Positions 26,022 to 37,721 of a stretch of DNA of 64,000 bases are shown piece after piece (the stretch's first letter is position 1; every line of letters starts with the position of its first letter). The stretch lies in the NCBI GenBank assembly GCA_033439295.1, contig JAVTLE010000014.1:3472001-3536000 (forward strand), given 5' to 3'. A program made the translations under genes and the position numbers. The notes under the pieces were generated by a model that was not told where the DNA came from, made no database searches, and saw nothing but the letters and a program-made list of their open reading frames with translations. The DNA comes from Deuterostichococcus epilithicus (lineage: Eukaryota; Chlorophyta; Trebouxiophyceae; Prasiolales; Stichococcaceae).

Positions 26022-26278
26022 TCATCGCGAGCGGTCTGCGAGGGGTTTCGTGAGGTTTGAGGAGTGTTGGAAGGGTATGTCCAGGCGGGTTATGTAAGCA
26101 ACATCAGGGGACATAACGAGCTGAAGCTGTGAGCTAGCTGCATCGCACAGACATGCAGCATCAGCACTCATCAGAGCTCAGTCATTCGTGGTGCATCGCA
26201 ATCCTCGAAACTGCGGAGTTTGCCACTATCCCAAGGCAACATCGCGCTGCAGCTGTGAGCAGAACTGCAGCCGGGATC

Positions 26279-29200
26279 ATGTCGGGACAGAAGAACAAAA
26301 GCAATGGAGCCAACGGCAGCTCCAGGCGCAAGCTCTTCGTCATCGCAAACGGTGGTCGAATTGCGCAAGCGCTGCAGCAGTGCATCGTGCGTACGTTGAC
26401 CTGGAAGACTTCGGCTGGTGGCGCTGCTGACCATTCTGACGCCATCGGGCTTTGCGCATGCAGGCAAAAAGGCCGGCGATGAGGGCTTGCGGGAGGGCAT
26501 CATGAAGCTGCGGGAGGAGGGGCACACCGTCGATGTGCGGACCTCATCCATGTGCACTCTGTTTGCTGCATAGCGGCAGCGGCAGGCGTGTTGACCCTTC
26601 ATGCTGATCGGCAGGTACGCGTGACATGGGAGCCCGAGGACGTGGACCGCTACATTGCGGAGGCTCTCAAATCTGGCGCCAACACCATTGTGGCCGCAGG
26701 TGAGCATACCCCGTCATTTATGGCTTCAACCTCCTTGGTCGCCCGTGCCCCCCATCTCATGGGTGTCTCGAATACATGCGCAATCTCCTGCCGCAGGCGG
26801 TGACGGCTCAGTTAACCAGGTGGCGGGCGCTCTGGTGCGGGCTGATGCGCCGGAGGACACCGCCATGGCAGTCATTCCTCTTGGGACGGCCAACGACTTT
26901 GCCACTGGCCTTGGCATTCCGGAGGTGAGAGTCGCCGCTCACGAAACGTTGTCGTGACGGTGGTATGCCATAAATTGTCTTGTGTGCCAACTTCCATCAC
27001 ATCTGCTGCTGCAGGACGCATTTGAGGCCCTGCAGCTGGCAGCCAGTGACACAGCCTCCCCAATCGACATCGGTGTCGTCAATGACGAGGTGCGCAATGC
27101 CACATGGTCTCCTTCACACTGCAGCACCACCTTCAGGTCGAGTGTTTCGCGCCAGCAACCTTGTGGCTGCAACACAGCAGCTGACACCGTCCCTGATCTG
27201 CCGCTTGTACCTTCTCACCTCTCGTGACCTGCCGTCCAGGTGTTTGTCAATGTGGGAACCGGTGGGTTTGGGGCCGAGATAACCGAGTCCACAGACACCG
27301 GGCTGAAGGATTCCATCGGCGGTGCGGCATACATCCTGACGGGTCTCACGTCGCCGCAGAAGATGTCTGCCAGGCAAGCACGCATGTGCTGCACCAAAGC
27401 CTGAGCTTCTTCAAGCTTCAAGGATCTCGCTCGCAGCCCAACCCTCTCGCTCGAAAACCCCCGTTTCTCCGTGCGGTGGATGCAACGCGACCTGTCGGCA
27501 CACTGTTTACATGGAGGGATGGGACCGCGTGACTGGAGAGGCCGGATTGCGGGACGCCCACCATGCTGGTGGAGACACTGTGCAGGCCACTGAAGGTGCA
27601 GGGGTGCGGGGTGGTCGGGCTACTGACAGGGCAGGGCAGGGTGCTCACTGCATGTTCCATCTTCTGCATGCAGGGACGCGCATGCGAAGATGCCGCTGGA
27701 CGCGCTGGTGAAGCAGGACGATGCGTGGGTGCCGCTCGCCGACATCAAGCACGACAGCATCCGGATGGCCAAGGACGCCGGCAAAGAGTACGCCGAATTC
27801 GACGGTGAGCGGCCGTCGCTGATGGCGTGTGGCCACAATCTCTGCGCCGTCTCCACGAGCAATTTGCATGCATCCAAATGCGATGCACAGCAGAAGCTGG
27901 TTGACCTGCTCCTGTCGTGTTTGCAGGCAAGCTGCTCGTGCTGGCCGTGGGCAACGCGAGACAGGTAAGCTATGTGCCACGGTCGCCCTTTGGACTCGCT
28001 TCCAGCTGGTGGCATGGCAATGGTTCGCATCAACAGGCGCCAAGCATGCAGGTCTGCTTAGACTCGTTGGTCTGTTGATGCGTTGCAGGCTGGCGGCGGC
28101 GTGCAGCTGTGTCCGGATGCTCAGATCGACGATGGCAAGGTGTGCTCAGTACATACGTCCATGGCCCACCGCGTAGGCGCTGGGTCGAAAAGGCAGCACA
28201 TCAAATTAATCAAGAGCTGTTTATGTGACGCTGAACACTTTCTGCGTGTTTTAAAATGCATTGATCTTAATGACGTTTTGAGGTTTCGATCTTTCTGCAA
28301 CGTCTCATTCCTGCCTGGGACCTGCAGCTGGATGTAACGTACATCCTCAACCCGCCCCTCGGAGACATCCCTAAGATCATTGCCGGCATGCAAGGTGGGA
28401 TGCTCCCTCGCAAACAGCCGCATCAGCGTTGCAGCCAGGCATCAAGTCGCCAGAACTGTCCGGCTACAGCCTCTTACCTTGTGGAAGTGCATTGGATGTG
28501 CACAGCCTGGCTAGCATCGCTTGCCATCGAAGCCCCTAGGCTCGAAGCCCCTAGGCCCGTCGCATATGTCAACTACCATGACCCAACGCTTCTGGCGCAG
28601 ATGACAAGAAGCTGGAGGGCCCGATGGGCATGCTGCGGTGCTCCTGGCTGGAGGTGGATTGCCCAGATGAGCTGCAGGTATGTGCGAAATTAGGGGGTTT
28701 CCATGGCAGGCCTGTTTGAGCATGCGGCAGCGTAGTGTCATGGCAGAGCTCGCACGCATGTGTTTGCAATGTCGCATACCGCGACAGCATTCTGGGGTCC
28801 TCTTCTTGTGTGTGGCAAGCTTGCTGCGGCATGTGTGACGCAGATCAACCGCGATGGCGAGCCGATGCGGGCCAAGCACTTCAACTTCAAGGTGTGCCTC
28901 TGCACTGCTCTTTCTTCGTGCAGATTGTGCAAGCCTCTCCTGCGTGCTTCATCTGACGAAGTGCGTGCCGTCCAGGCTGTCTCATGAGCAATACGGCCTC
29001 CCGAATATTCGAATAGGGTCCTGGGAACAGGAGGCAAGACCCAGTCCAATCAGCAACGGTTCCATTGCGATGCAGGTCCTGCCGCGCCGGCTGGAGATGC
29101 ACATGCCGCACACGGACCTGCTATCGCAGAAGGGCGTCAAGAACTCGCCGCGCACGCGCTTTTCCCAGAAGATCGAGGCACAGCAGCAGCGGCAGGAGCG

Positions 29201-29640
29201 GCAGCAGTCGGCTTTCCAGCCGAAGAAGGTCCTGCACCACCCGATGACAAAGGTGTGCAAAGCAGTTCTTCCTCCGAGGCGAGCCTGTCTGGTGCCGCTC
29301 CTGCCGCCGCGCGTCTGGCTGCCTGCCTGCGCACCATTGGCACCTGCGTGGCAAACCGCAATGCTGGCAGCAGCAGCAATGCACAGCCACACTGCGCTAC
29401 CAGGACTCGATGCGAGCTTGGCTGCAGCGCTGGGGGCCAGGCGACTTGTGCTGGCGCGCAGCCAGCTGCACATGGTGTGTTGGAGCAGCTGCTTCCATGA
29501 TGCTTCCATGGTATCCTTTAAACATGACAGCCGTGCATGCTGTGCAGACCGTGCTGAAGACATCGCTGGTGTTGGGCGTCGGCATCGGCTTGGGCATGCG
29601 CTTTCAGCGCATGCGTGCGCACTCCACGCGCTTCATGTGA
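26279..29640 (+). CDS. YegS-type lipid/diacylglycerol kinase
   Basis: A DAGK-catalytic-domain lipid kinase that closely follows the bacterial YegS pattern. The first exon (ATG 26279) is a basic leader followed by RRKLFVIANGG. The nucleotide-binding motif GGDGSVNQV starts at about 26797 and PLGTANDFATGLGIPE at about 26880. Next come IDIGVVNDE, FVNVGTGGFGAEITE, LLVLAVGNARQAGGGVQLCP, then the C-terminal sheet domain with INRDGEPMRAKHFNFKVLP (28.84–29.09 kb). About 40 residues near 27.68–27.80 kb (from DAHAKMPLDALV) form an insertion relative to the bacterial form. The C-terminus has a charged Gln/Arg-rich segment and a short hydrophobic helix (LVLGVGIGLGM) before TGA 29638. The intron after 27373 has a GC donor (CAG|GCAAGC). 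Substrate is unknown; diacylglycerol or phosphatidylglycerol is inference from the family. Confidence 0.88.
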
Positions 29641-30176
29641 GAAATGGGTGTCGGCGCTCGCGCTGCACAGAAGTCCGTGTCGGAGGTAGAAAGCGAGTCC
29701 GCACTTTTCAGTGGTCTGTCCAAGCAGTTCAGAGCCAACGCCACGAGCGTAGTTTGTCGCCCAGCCACCGAGCATTCGATTGACGCACATGTGGTCGAAC
29801 TCTTGTTTCGGTCTTTCCGCTTTACAATGTTTAGTCTTGCGAAGTATTGCGTGCAGCCTGAAAGTATGTAGTCCTACGGAGAGTGTGGACGAGTGAAAGC
29901 AAATTTGAATGTAGAGTACCTACTGTGAGCGTCTCATCGCCCCGGACGTCTTCTCTCGCATGGTGCTTCATCTCTTCAAGCTCTTTCGAAGAAGCTCAAC
30001 TGCAGGCGTGCCGTCGTGCTGCTAGGGTGGTCAACCACCGTCTGTCAAATTATCGGCGGGCGATGACACTTTGGAAGCAAGGTAAGCGTGACTTCTCACA
30101 GCCTGAAAGTATCACCATGGTACACGGGCTTACGTTCCAAGGCTTTCCGCAGACTTGAAAGGGGGCAGGCGACACA
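29641..30176. other. Intergenic region
   Basis: This lies between the YegS-type gene and the first copy of the tandem pair. I see no coding exon or repeat. Confidence 0.4.
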
Positions 30177-32157
30177 ATGGCTTCTAGCATGCCAGATGCC
30201 TCGCAGTACATACTCGAGGACGGCGCGATCACTTTCGCATACCGCCCCCAACCCCGGCACCGCTCACCTCAAGTCGGACAACGATGTCGGAGAGTGAGCT
30301 GCTTCTCGAACCCGCCTCCCTGAACCCGCCTCTTTGATGGAAAACGATGCGCATGCTGCCATGCAAGCTGCCGCGTCATGCGCACTCTCGGACCCCGGTC
30401 CCATGTCCTAGCAGAGTGCTGGGGAGCCAGGATCGCTGGGCGTGGTTTCGGCAGCAATTGGTTACCTTGCAGGAAGATGAGGCTGGCACTGATATGGGTT
30501 GCTGCACGATGTCGTGCTGCAGGTTCTACATCATCCTAAGCCCCACGCGGCAGGGCGCCAAGCACCGCCTGCCCGTTACTGCTATGCACCGCCTGCCGGT
30601 GAGTCCATGCGGCATGACGCCGCTTGCCTGATACCTCCTTGATTACACTGCACTCTAGACGCAAGCTGGCCAACTGTTGTAGCAGCAACAACCTGAGCAG
30701 CAAGTTCGAAGAGGGTGCTCGACAGAGTTGCATGCTGTGTACTTTGGACCTCCAACATCACACATCTCTCATGATGACGGGTCCTGACGAGAGCGCAATG
30801 CTGCCGGCAGCTGTCACGAGGCGTGGGGCGCCAGGGCCAGGAGCGCACCGTTGCGCTGGTGGCCCGTGTCGCCAACACTCACGACGGAGGCCCTCCACAA
30901 GGCGCTGGATCAGGACATCGTGTTCGACACCCCCGTCGTCGACGCCGGCAAGGGTGTGCCGGACTGCACAAGCGTCCTGCCCTGCCCCTTGCAGTCGTAT
31001 CACATGCGCGTTTGCCATTAAAGAAGCACCCACTGCTGCGCACGCAGGCCCCAACGTCAGATCACCCCCGTTCTTGCGTGCCAGGGTTGTACTCCTTCAT
31101 CGGCCATAAGATGCCGGAGACGTTCCTGATCCACGAGCTGCTGGAGCCGCCCGAGCCAGGCCCCGAGCAGTAGGTGCTGGCCATCGACAAGAGCGGAAGC
31201 TTCAAGGTCCAGATCAAGGTACGCTTGTTTAAGGGCATCTGGCGACTGCTGCCACTGCATGCACCTGCCTGGCTGGCTGTGCCTCCTCATGCATGCGGCA
31301 CAATCAGGCGCAGTCCGCAGCTCGTGCCGGCTTTTGAGCCGGGATGGCATATGTTGTGCAGAACCCGCTGCCCACCCCACGCGCAGCATCGGACCACATG
31401 CGCTGCTTGCACTCGTCACCAAGGTGATGCAGTCTCCCTTGTGCCTTGACACACTCTAGAGTGTTGCGCATTGCACTATTGCAGTACGTGTGGGCGACGC
31501 ATCCCAACACCTGCAACGCTTGTGCATCATTTCTTGCATCTTCGGTGCTGAGATTTGGCAGCGACTGCTGCTCTCGCAGGCTCCTGAGATGCTGAAGATC
31601 TTCGGCAAGGAGCGCTGGGTGCCGGTGGACGACCTCACCCTGCTGGACTACGAGCGAGTCGAGTGAGCGACTGGATGCACCACTTCAGAGAGATTGCGAG
31701 TGACTGCTTGTGCACACGCTCGCTCGTGGTGTCAATGCGAGTTACGCAGACGGAAGCAGTGTCTTGACGCTCGACGTTGTGGACATTGTGGCCGCTGCAC
31801 AGGCTGCAGATGTGGCCTGTAAAGCGCACGCTACCGGGTGCGCCATCTCTTCCTCCCGCCATAGCTCTTATTGCGAAGGAACCCTGTTATGGATTGAGCA
31901 GATGGCATGCTGGAGAGCCTCCTGCATTGCATGGACCAGCGCTTCTTGAAGTGGAGTCCAGGCTGCTTGATGGGGGCGGTGGTGCTGGGTTGCAGGCGAC
32001 CTGAGAGCCGCAGTGATCATGCACCTCGATGCGCTGGCCAACGATGAGGAGCTGCAGAGCGGCACACCGCTTGGCGGCACGGAAGCAGAGGATGAGGAGG
32101 AAGAGCAAGACCAGCCCGCCAAGACGACCCTCAGGCTCAGCCGCTGGTACAATTAGT
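30177..32157 (+). pseudogene. First copy of a tandem pair, disrupted (uncharacterised bacterial-like family)
   Basis: This is a paralogue of the gene at 33020, aligned exon by exon: ATG 30177 with YILEDGAITFAYRP, then FYIILSPTRQGAKHRLPV (about 30521), ERTVALVARVAN (about 30840), LYSFIGHKMPETFLIHEL (about 31085), FKVQIK, APEMLKIFGKERWVPV (about 31580), LTLLDYERVE, and a last exon ending in TAG 32155. Three lesions are visible. One extra base near 30245–30262 shifts exon 1 away from the homologous frame. A one-base shift inside exon 3 separates the ERTVALVARV part from the rest. An in-frame TAG lies at 31171–31173, right where the sister copy has an exon–intron junction. Splice sites and later exons look preserved, so decay is recent or the lesions are assembly errors. 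Alternatively a shorter product is made. Confidence 0.6.
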
Positions 32158-33019
32158 GAGTCGCCTGCCGATTGCGGCATTGGCAGCAAGCAGCCAGTGC
32201 AAGAGTGAGCTGTATGTCACGTGCAGCAGAAGGGCTGAGACTTTCAGGAGGGTCGTTGATGGCACGAGTTGAATCAGCAATCTCGGTGCTAACTGCACTA
32301 CTAGTCGAGCAGCGGTAGCGTGCGATCGCCGACTGCACTGCTGGATCCATGACGCTTGCATGATCACGACTGACAAGCGACTGCGACAGATCGTAGTGGC
32401 TGAGACCTGACTGAATGTTTGTGTTTGAGCAGTAGATGTCCTACTGAGCGCATTGGATACTCATCTGCGGGCGGCAGCAGTTGACTGATAGCGGACGTGA
32501 CAGAGGTTTCCTGCCTGTGTTCATGCCGAGTGGTACTCTCACGGCTTGTCGGACTGTCGGACGACGACAGTCTAGGATGCTCCTGCTGCGCGATTGCAAA
32601 TCTTCCACTCGAGCTGATGACCATTGGCTCATTATCTGGCGGCCGTGATCTCAGCGTCCTTGCTACGAGCGTCCCACCACATTGTGCACATGCAGAGAGA
32701 GCGCCTCGACGTGCGTGCTGCAGACACGGGAAATTCTTGCCGCTTGTGACACGCCTCTCGAGCCCTGTGCTTTCCAATTTAGGTCGCTGAACCATTTTCT
32801 GGTGGAATAAGCCCAACGAACCCTGAGGTGAGTGTGCTGACAGGACTGCACTGGTACCGACCGCACGCCCTGCCCCTGCTGTCGATGCGACTGCGAGCAT
32901 CGCAGACACAATCGGCAAGCTGGCCTTCTAAGGCACTCATGCTCTCATGTATGTATAAGCCGAATGGATGTGACAATCGTATTCGTCGACTCGCTAGCCG
33001 TGGGAAGGAGCTAGGCAAC
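32158..33019. other. Intergenic region between the tandem copies
   Basis: This holds the 3' flank of the first copy and the promoter of the second. Minus-strand open frames here lack splice-consistent or protein-like features. No repeat stands out. Confidence 0.4.
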
Positions 33020-34824
33020 ATGGCCACAGATCCTACGCCCTTCATCCTCGAGGAAGGCCAAATTGCCTACGCATACCGCCCCCTCCCCGGCGTCTCGCAC
33101 CTCAAATCTGAGCAGGATGTCGCAGAGTGAGCACCTTTGCATGACGACCGTGTCACGGTGTCATCGGATGCTCGTATGAAATGATGTGCATGGTGCACCG
33201 AAGAGTCGCACCTGCAATAATGTGCAGCCGCCATTCCTTCACAGTCAACACACGTTAATCAGGCCTAGCTTGCAGCCGGGACCCATTGCCTCGTGCATGC
33301 TGCAGGTTCTACGTCATCCTGAGCCCCATATGGCAGGGCGCCAAGAACCGCCTGCTCGTTTTCTCTAAGAAGCGCCTGCCGGTGCGTGCTTCTGAGTAGA
33401 ATGCCTGGGCCGCCAGAGCAACACCAGCTCTGGCCAGACATGACCCAGCAGTATGGTGTCCCGGCGGGAATGCCGTCTCGCTGGCTGAGGTTGGCACTCC
33501 GATGTAAACGCAAAAAGGTTGCATGCTGCTGGTTAACCGCTGATGCATCCATTGGGCGACACATGCAGGACAGGCACCAATTCGCATAAATCCTGCACTA
33601 CAACAGCTGTGCTATCATTTACTCTCAGCCAGCACACCCTGCACCAGGACGTGAACCATCCAGGAGAGGAGCGCGCGGTTGCACTGATCGCACGCGTGGC
33701 CGACAGCTACAGCGCGATCCGCACGGCGCTGGGCAGCGACGCCGCCGACGCCGGCACGGGTATGCCCGAGCAGGCTGATGCATCCTGAGACCAGCGCGTG
33801 CTCACCGCTCGGCTGTTCATGCAGACAGACATCAGGGATGAGTGCCGAGATGCGAGATTCACTGCATCGGCACTCACAATCGATCCTGGTCGCCCAGTCA
33901 TTCCAGCGGAAAGCTGCAACGACAAACCCTTGCTGACCTCACCGCTGTGTTGGTGCCCCAGCCAGCCGCCCAGATTGAAAAAGTCAGAGCATCATGTCAC
34001 CAATGCGCGTAGGCATGTACAGCTTTTTGGGCAAGGGCATGTCGGACACGTTCCTGATGTCCGAGCTGATGGAGCCGCCCCAGCCAGGCGCCGAGCAGCA
34101 GGTGCGCAGTTCTTTATTATTGACTGCACTGCATCATGGATCTGCAGCAGCAGTGTTTGCGGTGCATCGCTCGTCGCGCACAGTGTCGCATACTCAATGC
34201 GGAGGCCACATCCCCTTGCAGGCTCCCCTTGAATACGCTGGGTGCTCGCTACTGCTTCTGCTGAGACAAGCTCAAGATTAAGTCCTCAGTTGCCACTGAA
34301 GATTGGAATCCATGTTGCAGGCCCTGGCCATCAAGAAGGTCAACAGCTTCAAGGTCCAGATCAAGGTGCGCGCCCGCTGCCGCTCCGTGCACAGCATGAG
34401 TGCGGCGCATCTGCATTCTCGAATTCTCCTGGCTGCCACCGCCCCAACCTACTCGATGATCTGCGCAATCACCTGCGCCGTTGCTAGTTCCAGCAGACTT
34501 GCAGGGGCAGCCTCATAACCAGCGCAAGCCTAATGTCGTACGGGCCTGCCAGCTGACTGCTTCAGCATCGCTGAGGATCACAATCAATGATGCGCCATCG
34601 CAAAGCCCCGGCAACGGCACTTGGTGTTTGTTGAGCGAAGAACCGCGAGAAATCTTTGCTCAAGCACCAACTTTGCGCACCTGCACCTGCGCAGAACCCG
34701 CTGCAGGGCCACTCTCGCACCATCGGACCGCACGCACCGCCGGACGTCGTCACCGAGGTGTCAAAACATCATGTCTGCAAGCTGTGACGAAACCACGCAC
34801 ATACAACTATATGTGCTGCTGCTG

Positions 34825-34868
<44 letters not shown>

Positions 34869-35882
34869 GCTGCTGCTGCTGCTGCTGCTGCCGCTGCTGC
34901 TGTTGCTTCAGCTCAGATGTGCACATGATGGCAGTGGCCTGCCGGCAGCTGCCCCAGCCCCCAGGCGCAGTCAAGCATGGAGGTTTGTTGATGTGCGTGC
35001 TGCACTCAGGCCCCTGAGAAGCTTCAGTACTTCGGAGACGAGCAGTGGTACCACATCCCGGACATCACGCTGCTGGACTACGAGCGGGTCGAGTGCGGCT
35101 CCTTCGCTGCCTTGACTTCGCATTCCCGAGAGCTGGCTTGGAGCATGACGGACGTGCAAACTGCAGAGGCGGGGTGTTAGATGTTCTGTGGCCTCCAGAT
35201 ATGACACAGACGTAGTCAGTCGTTATTGTCCGACGAGCCGTCGGCGCCTCGAGTTGCAATGACGCGCTGCCTTGCTGCAGGCTGCAGCTGTGGCCGATCA
35301 AGCGCAAGATCGGGGGTGCGCCATGCAATGCATCTGGGCAGTCTCGTCAGCCTATGTCTCTAAGGCCTGCATTCCTCGTGTGTGTCTGCTTATCTTTTGA
35401 TGCACAGTCTGCGTCACTGTCCGTTTGTATTTAGCTTTGTGCCATGCCAAGCATGCAAACTGATGGTGACATCACCCTGATACACACCGCAGACGACCTC
35501 AAACAAGGTGAGCGTACATTACATCCCGCGCCTGTATTATGCACGCAACCAGCATCAAAGAGACACACTGCTGACGCATGGCTGACACCCACCGATTGCA
35601 CAAAGCTTCTGCTGTATCGCTTGTGGCTGAGATACCCAAAAGGCGACGGGGATGCTGCGCACTATCCAGATTGGGAACATATGCAGTCCCCGCCTTCTCT
35701 GCAACATGACACTCTCACGGTGCCCCTGACGCCTGGCCGCCACAGGAGTCATCCAGCACCTGGAGGCGCTGGCGAAGCAGGAGGACCTGTATCACATGGG
35801 CGTGGCAGCCGAAGATGAAGAGGCGGGGAAGTCGGTGGCGGGCGGCACAAAGGGAATTTTCGGCCGCTGGCTGGCCAAGTGA
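33020..35882 (+). CDS. Uncharacterised bacterial-like protein, intact tandem copy
   Basis: The function is unknown. Exons join in phase: ATG 33020 (PFILEEGQIAYAYRPLPG), FYVILSPIWQGAKNRLLV (33306 on), ERAVALIARVADSYSA (33660 on), MYSFLGKGMSDTFLMSEL (about 34016), KKVNSFKVQIK (about 34321), a KLQYFGDEQWYHIP/LLDYERVE exon (about 35010–35091), a short LQLWPIKRKI exon (about 35281), a five-codon DDLKQ exon, and a final exon ending in a GIFGRWLAK tail and TGA 35880. From memory, bacteria have an unnamed conserved family with the same 'FYIVLSP....RL.V..KRLP' core and a late LLDYE motif; this needs a search. There is no signal peptide or membrane helix. The intron between the FKVQIK and KLQYFG exons carries a CTG microsatellite. 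The homologue just upstream is disrupted. Confidence 0.65.
34814..34907. repeat. Interrupted (CTG)n trinucleotide microsatellite in an intron
   Basis: About 30 near-perfect CTG triplets with CTA, CCG and TTG interruptions lie in an intron of the intact tandem copy, CTG on the sense strand. Length polymorphism is likely. Confidence 0.95.
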
Positions 35883-36305
35883 AGTGGGCGTTGCTTGCGA
35901 CGAGCTGCGCACCGACCTGGGGACTGCAGGGCCAGGAAGCGGCGGGCTTCCAGGAAGAGGCGGGCTTTCATGTGACTCATGGGCAGTTTTCACAGCCACG
36001 CTAGTCTGCTCAAGATGATGTTGACGGCAGGTGCATGCAACGAATGAGTGAGGAACGATGATGTCATGACGCTGCAGCACACGGCGGCCGCAGGCGCCGT
36101 GCGTGCTGCTTACACTCATGTGCAGCATAACATGGAAACCGTTAACTAGGAAAAGGACATGCCAGTGGACCATCTGTCGCCAGGGGCCAGACTCTGCTGG
36201 ACCAATGGTGCTTTTGGCAGACGTTCACGTGATCGACTGCACGGTTGCAACCAGTGTTTGCTCGCTTGCCTGCTTGCCTACGTGCATGCCTGCTTGGAAC
36301 CCCGA
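35883..36305. other. Convergent intergenic spacer
   Basis: This lies between the stop codons of the intact tandem copy (+) and the unknown minus-strand gene. It contains only short local repeats of a GCGGGCTT-like word near 35938–35970. Confidence 0.35.
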
Positions 36306-37331
36306 CTAGCACGACCATGCCCGTTTTCGCAGTAATTCACCCTGAATTGTGCTGCAAAGATACAATCCAACCCGCGATCGTATCACAGACGGATGGGACC
36401 GCGGCTGCCAGGTCCTAATGATACTAAACCAAGACTGAAGATGTCCTGAACCTAGACGCTTGGTGGCAGCCCAGCTGTGCGTTCCAGCACCCACCTGCAC
36501 AGGCACGGCGCGGTCAGCAACAGTTGCAGTAGCCTTGCAGAAGATGATAGCACAAGCTACACCTCTGCTGAGGGTTGCACCTGTTAAGTAGCTATTCCTC
36601 GTGTCATACAGAAGCTGCAGCTGCAGAGAATAGCCACTCACCGCTTGTGCTGCAGCTGCTTCCACCACATGTGCTCCCAGCTGTCTGTGACCGCATCCGG
36701 ACGCCGCTGCAAGTCAAACAGCACAGTTTTGCATTGGTGCGCATGCCCTGGATTCAGCTGCATTGCTAGAATCTAACTAAGATATTTTGACATGTTGCCT
36801 TCTACCTTCGTTGTGCTGCAACATGTCATTTATGGTTTCAGGCGCTGCCTGCTTACCACCAGGTGGCGGGGCTTCTTGCCCTTCAGCGCCTCTCGCCGCC
36901 GGGCCGCCTCGTCTGTGCATGCCATGACGTAGTCCGAGCTGCAGGCCGCACACAAGGTGGTGAATGTACATTAGGTGAATCGAGGTGTGTAGCTCTGAAA
37001 GTGGCGATGCTGTAGTGCAGGGTGTGTCGACTCTGTGCGGCAATCATGTACCACTGCCTTATGGAGTGCTCACGTGAACTTGCGCGGGCGGATTTCGCTG
37101 CCGAGCACCCGTCCTGGTAGGCTGAGGAAAGCCAGTGCCAGCTGCGCAGCATCATCGGAACAGTCGTTTCAGCTCCTGCGCATGTCCGGCAACATCATGG
37201 GCAGCTCGCAGCAGTCCTGTGTCCTCAGCTGTCGGACATACGTTGGAGCCGATGAAGCACATCTTGAAGAAGTCCTCGCTGACGTGGGGAATGCCGGCGT
37301 CGCCTCTGAAGGGCGCTGGGTTGAGGTCCAT
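36306..37331 (-). CDS. Small protein of unknown function
   Basis: I do not recognise this product. Exons chosen by phase and splice consensus are: MDLNPAPFRGDAGIPHVSED up to ...FFKMCFIGSN (37331 down to a GTATGT donor near 37240), LALAFLSLPGRVLGSEIRPR (acceptor TGCGCAG near 37147), SDYVMACTDEAARRREALKG (acceptor near 36940), RRPDAVTDSWEHMWWKQLQH (about 36714–36650), and a short final exon TIQGELLRKRAWSC ending at 36306. The result is about 130 residues, basic at the C-terminus, with one mildly hydrophobic stretch in exon 2. A small organelle or membrane-complex subunit would fit the size and composition, but that is inference. The CAG acceptor upstream of the chosen ATG allows a further 5' exon near 37.43–37.66 kb. 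Confidence 0.45.
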
Positions 37332-37721
37332 GTCGGGCAACGGATTCGAGGAGGGCGGCTGAGCAGCAGAGCAAACAGGGCAGACGAGACGAGGAGCGAA
37401 GCCTGTTGCTTCCAGTACGCTCACGAGTATGAAGCAAGGCCGCCGAGCAGGGAGCGTTCTGACGCCCGGTGGATCTGCTTTGCTGTCGGAGCAGGCCCGC
37501 GACGGGGAGTTTTGTCAGGGGATATAGGGTTCCTGAATCATCCTTATGTAACTCGCCTGCCACTTGGCGTTGTGGCGTTGCATACGCCCCTGTTTGTTTG
37601 GTGGTGGTTGAGCGCGTTGCTGGCACGCCCACATCGGCAGTGCTGCCTGGCATCGGCCTCTCTGGCCGTTGGGCGTGTCGATCAGCAGGCTGCGACTTGC
37701 GCCGCAGTCCCAGCTGCCGCG
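37332..37721. other. Divergent region between unknown gene and ArfGAP
   Basis: This should hold two outward promoters. A minus-strand open frame with a donor-like CTC|GTGAGC near 37424 may be a 5' exon (perhaps a targeting leader) of the unknown gene. Confidence 0.35.

Noticed and set aside
28528-28560. Short tandem duplication of a CGAAGCCCCTAGG word
   Set aside because: Two copies only, inside an intron of the kinase gene; too small to interpret.
28854-29783. 309-codon plus-strand open frame
   Set aside because: It crosses exons and introns of the YegS-type kinase in another frame. The kinase C-terminal motifs and splice sites explain the region.
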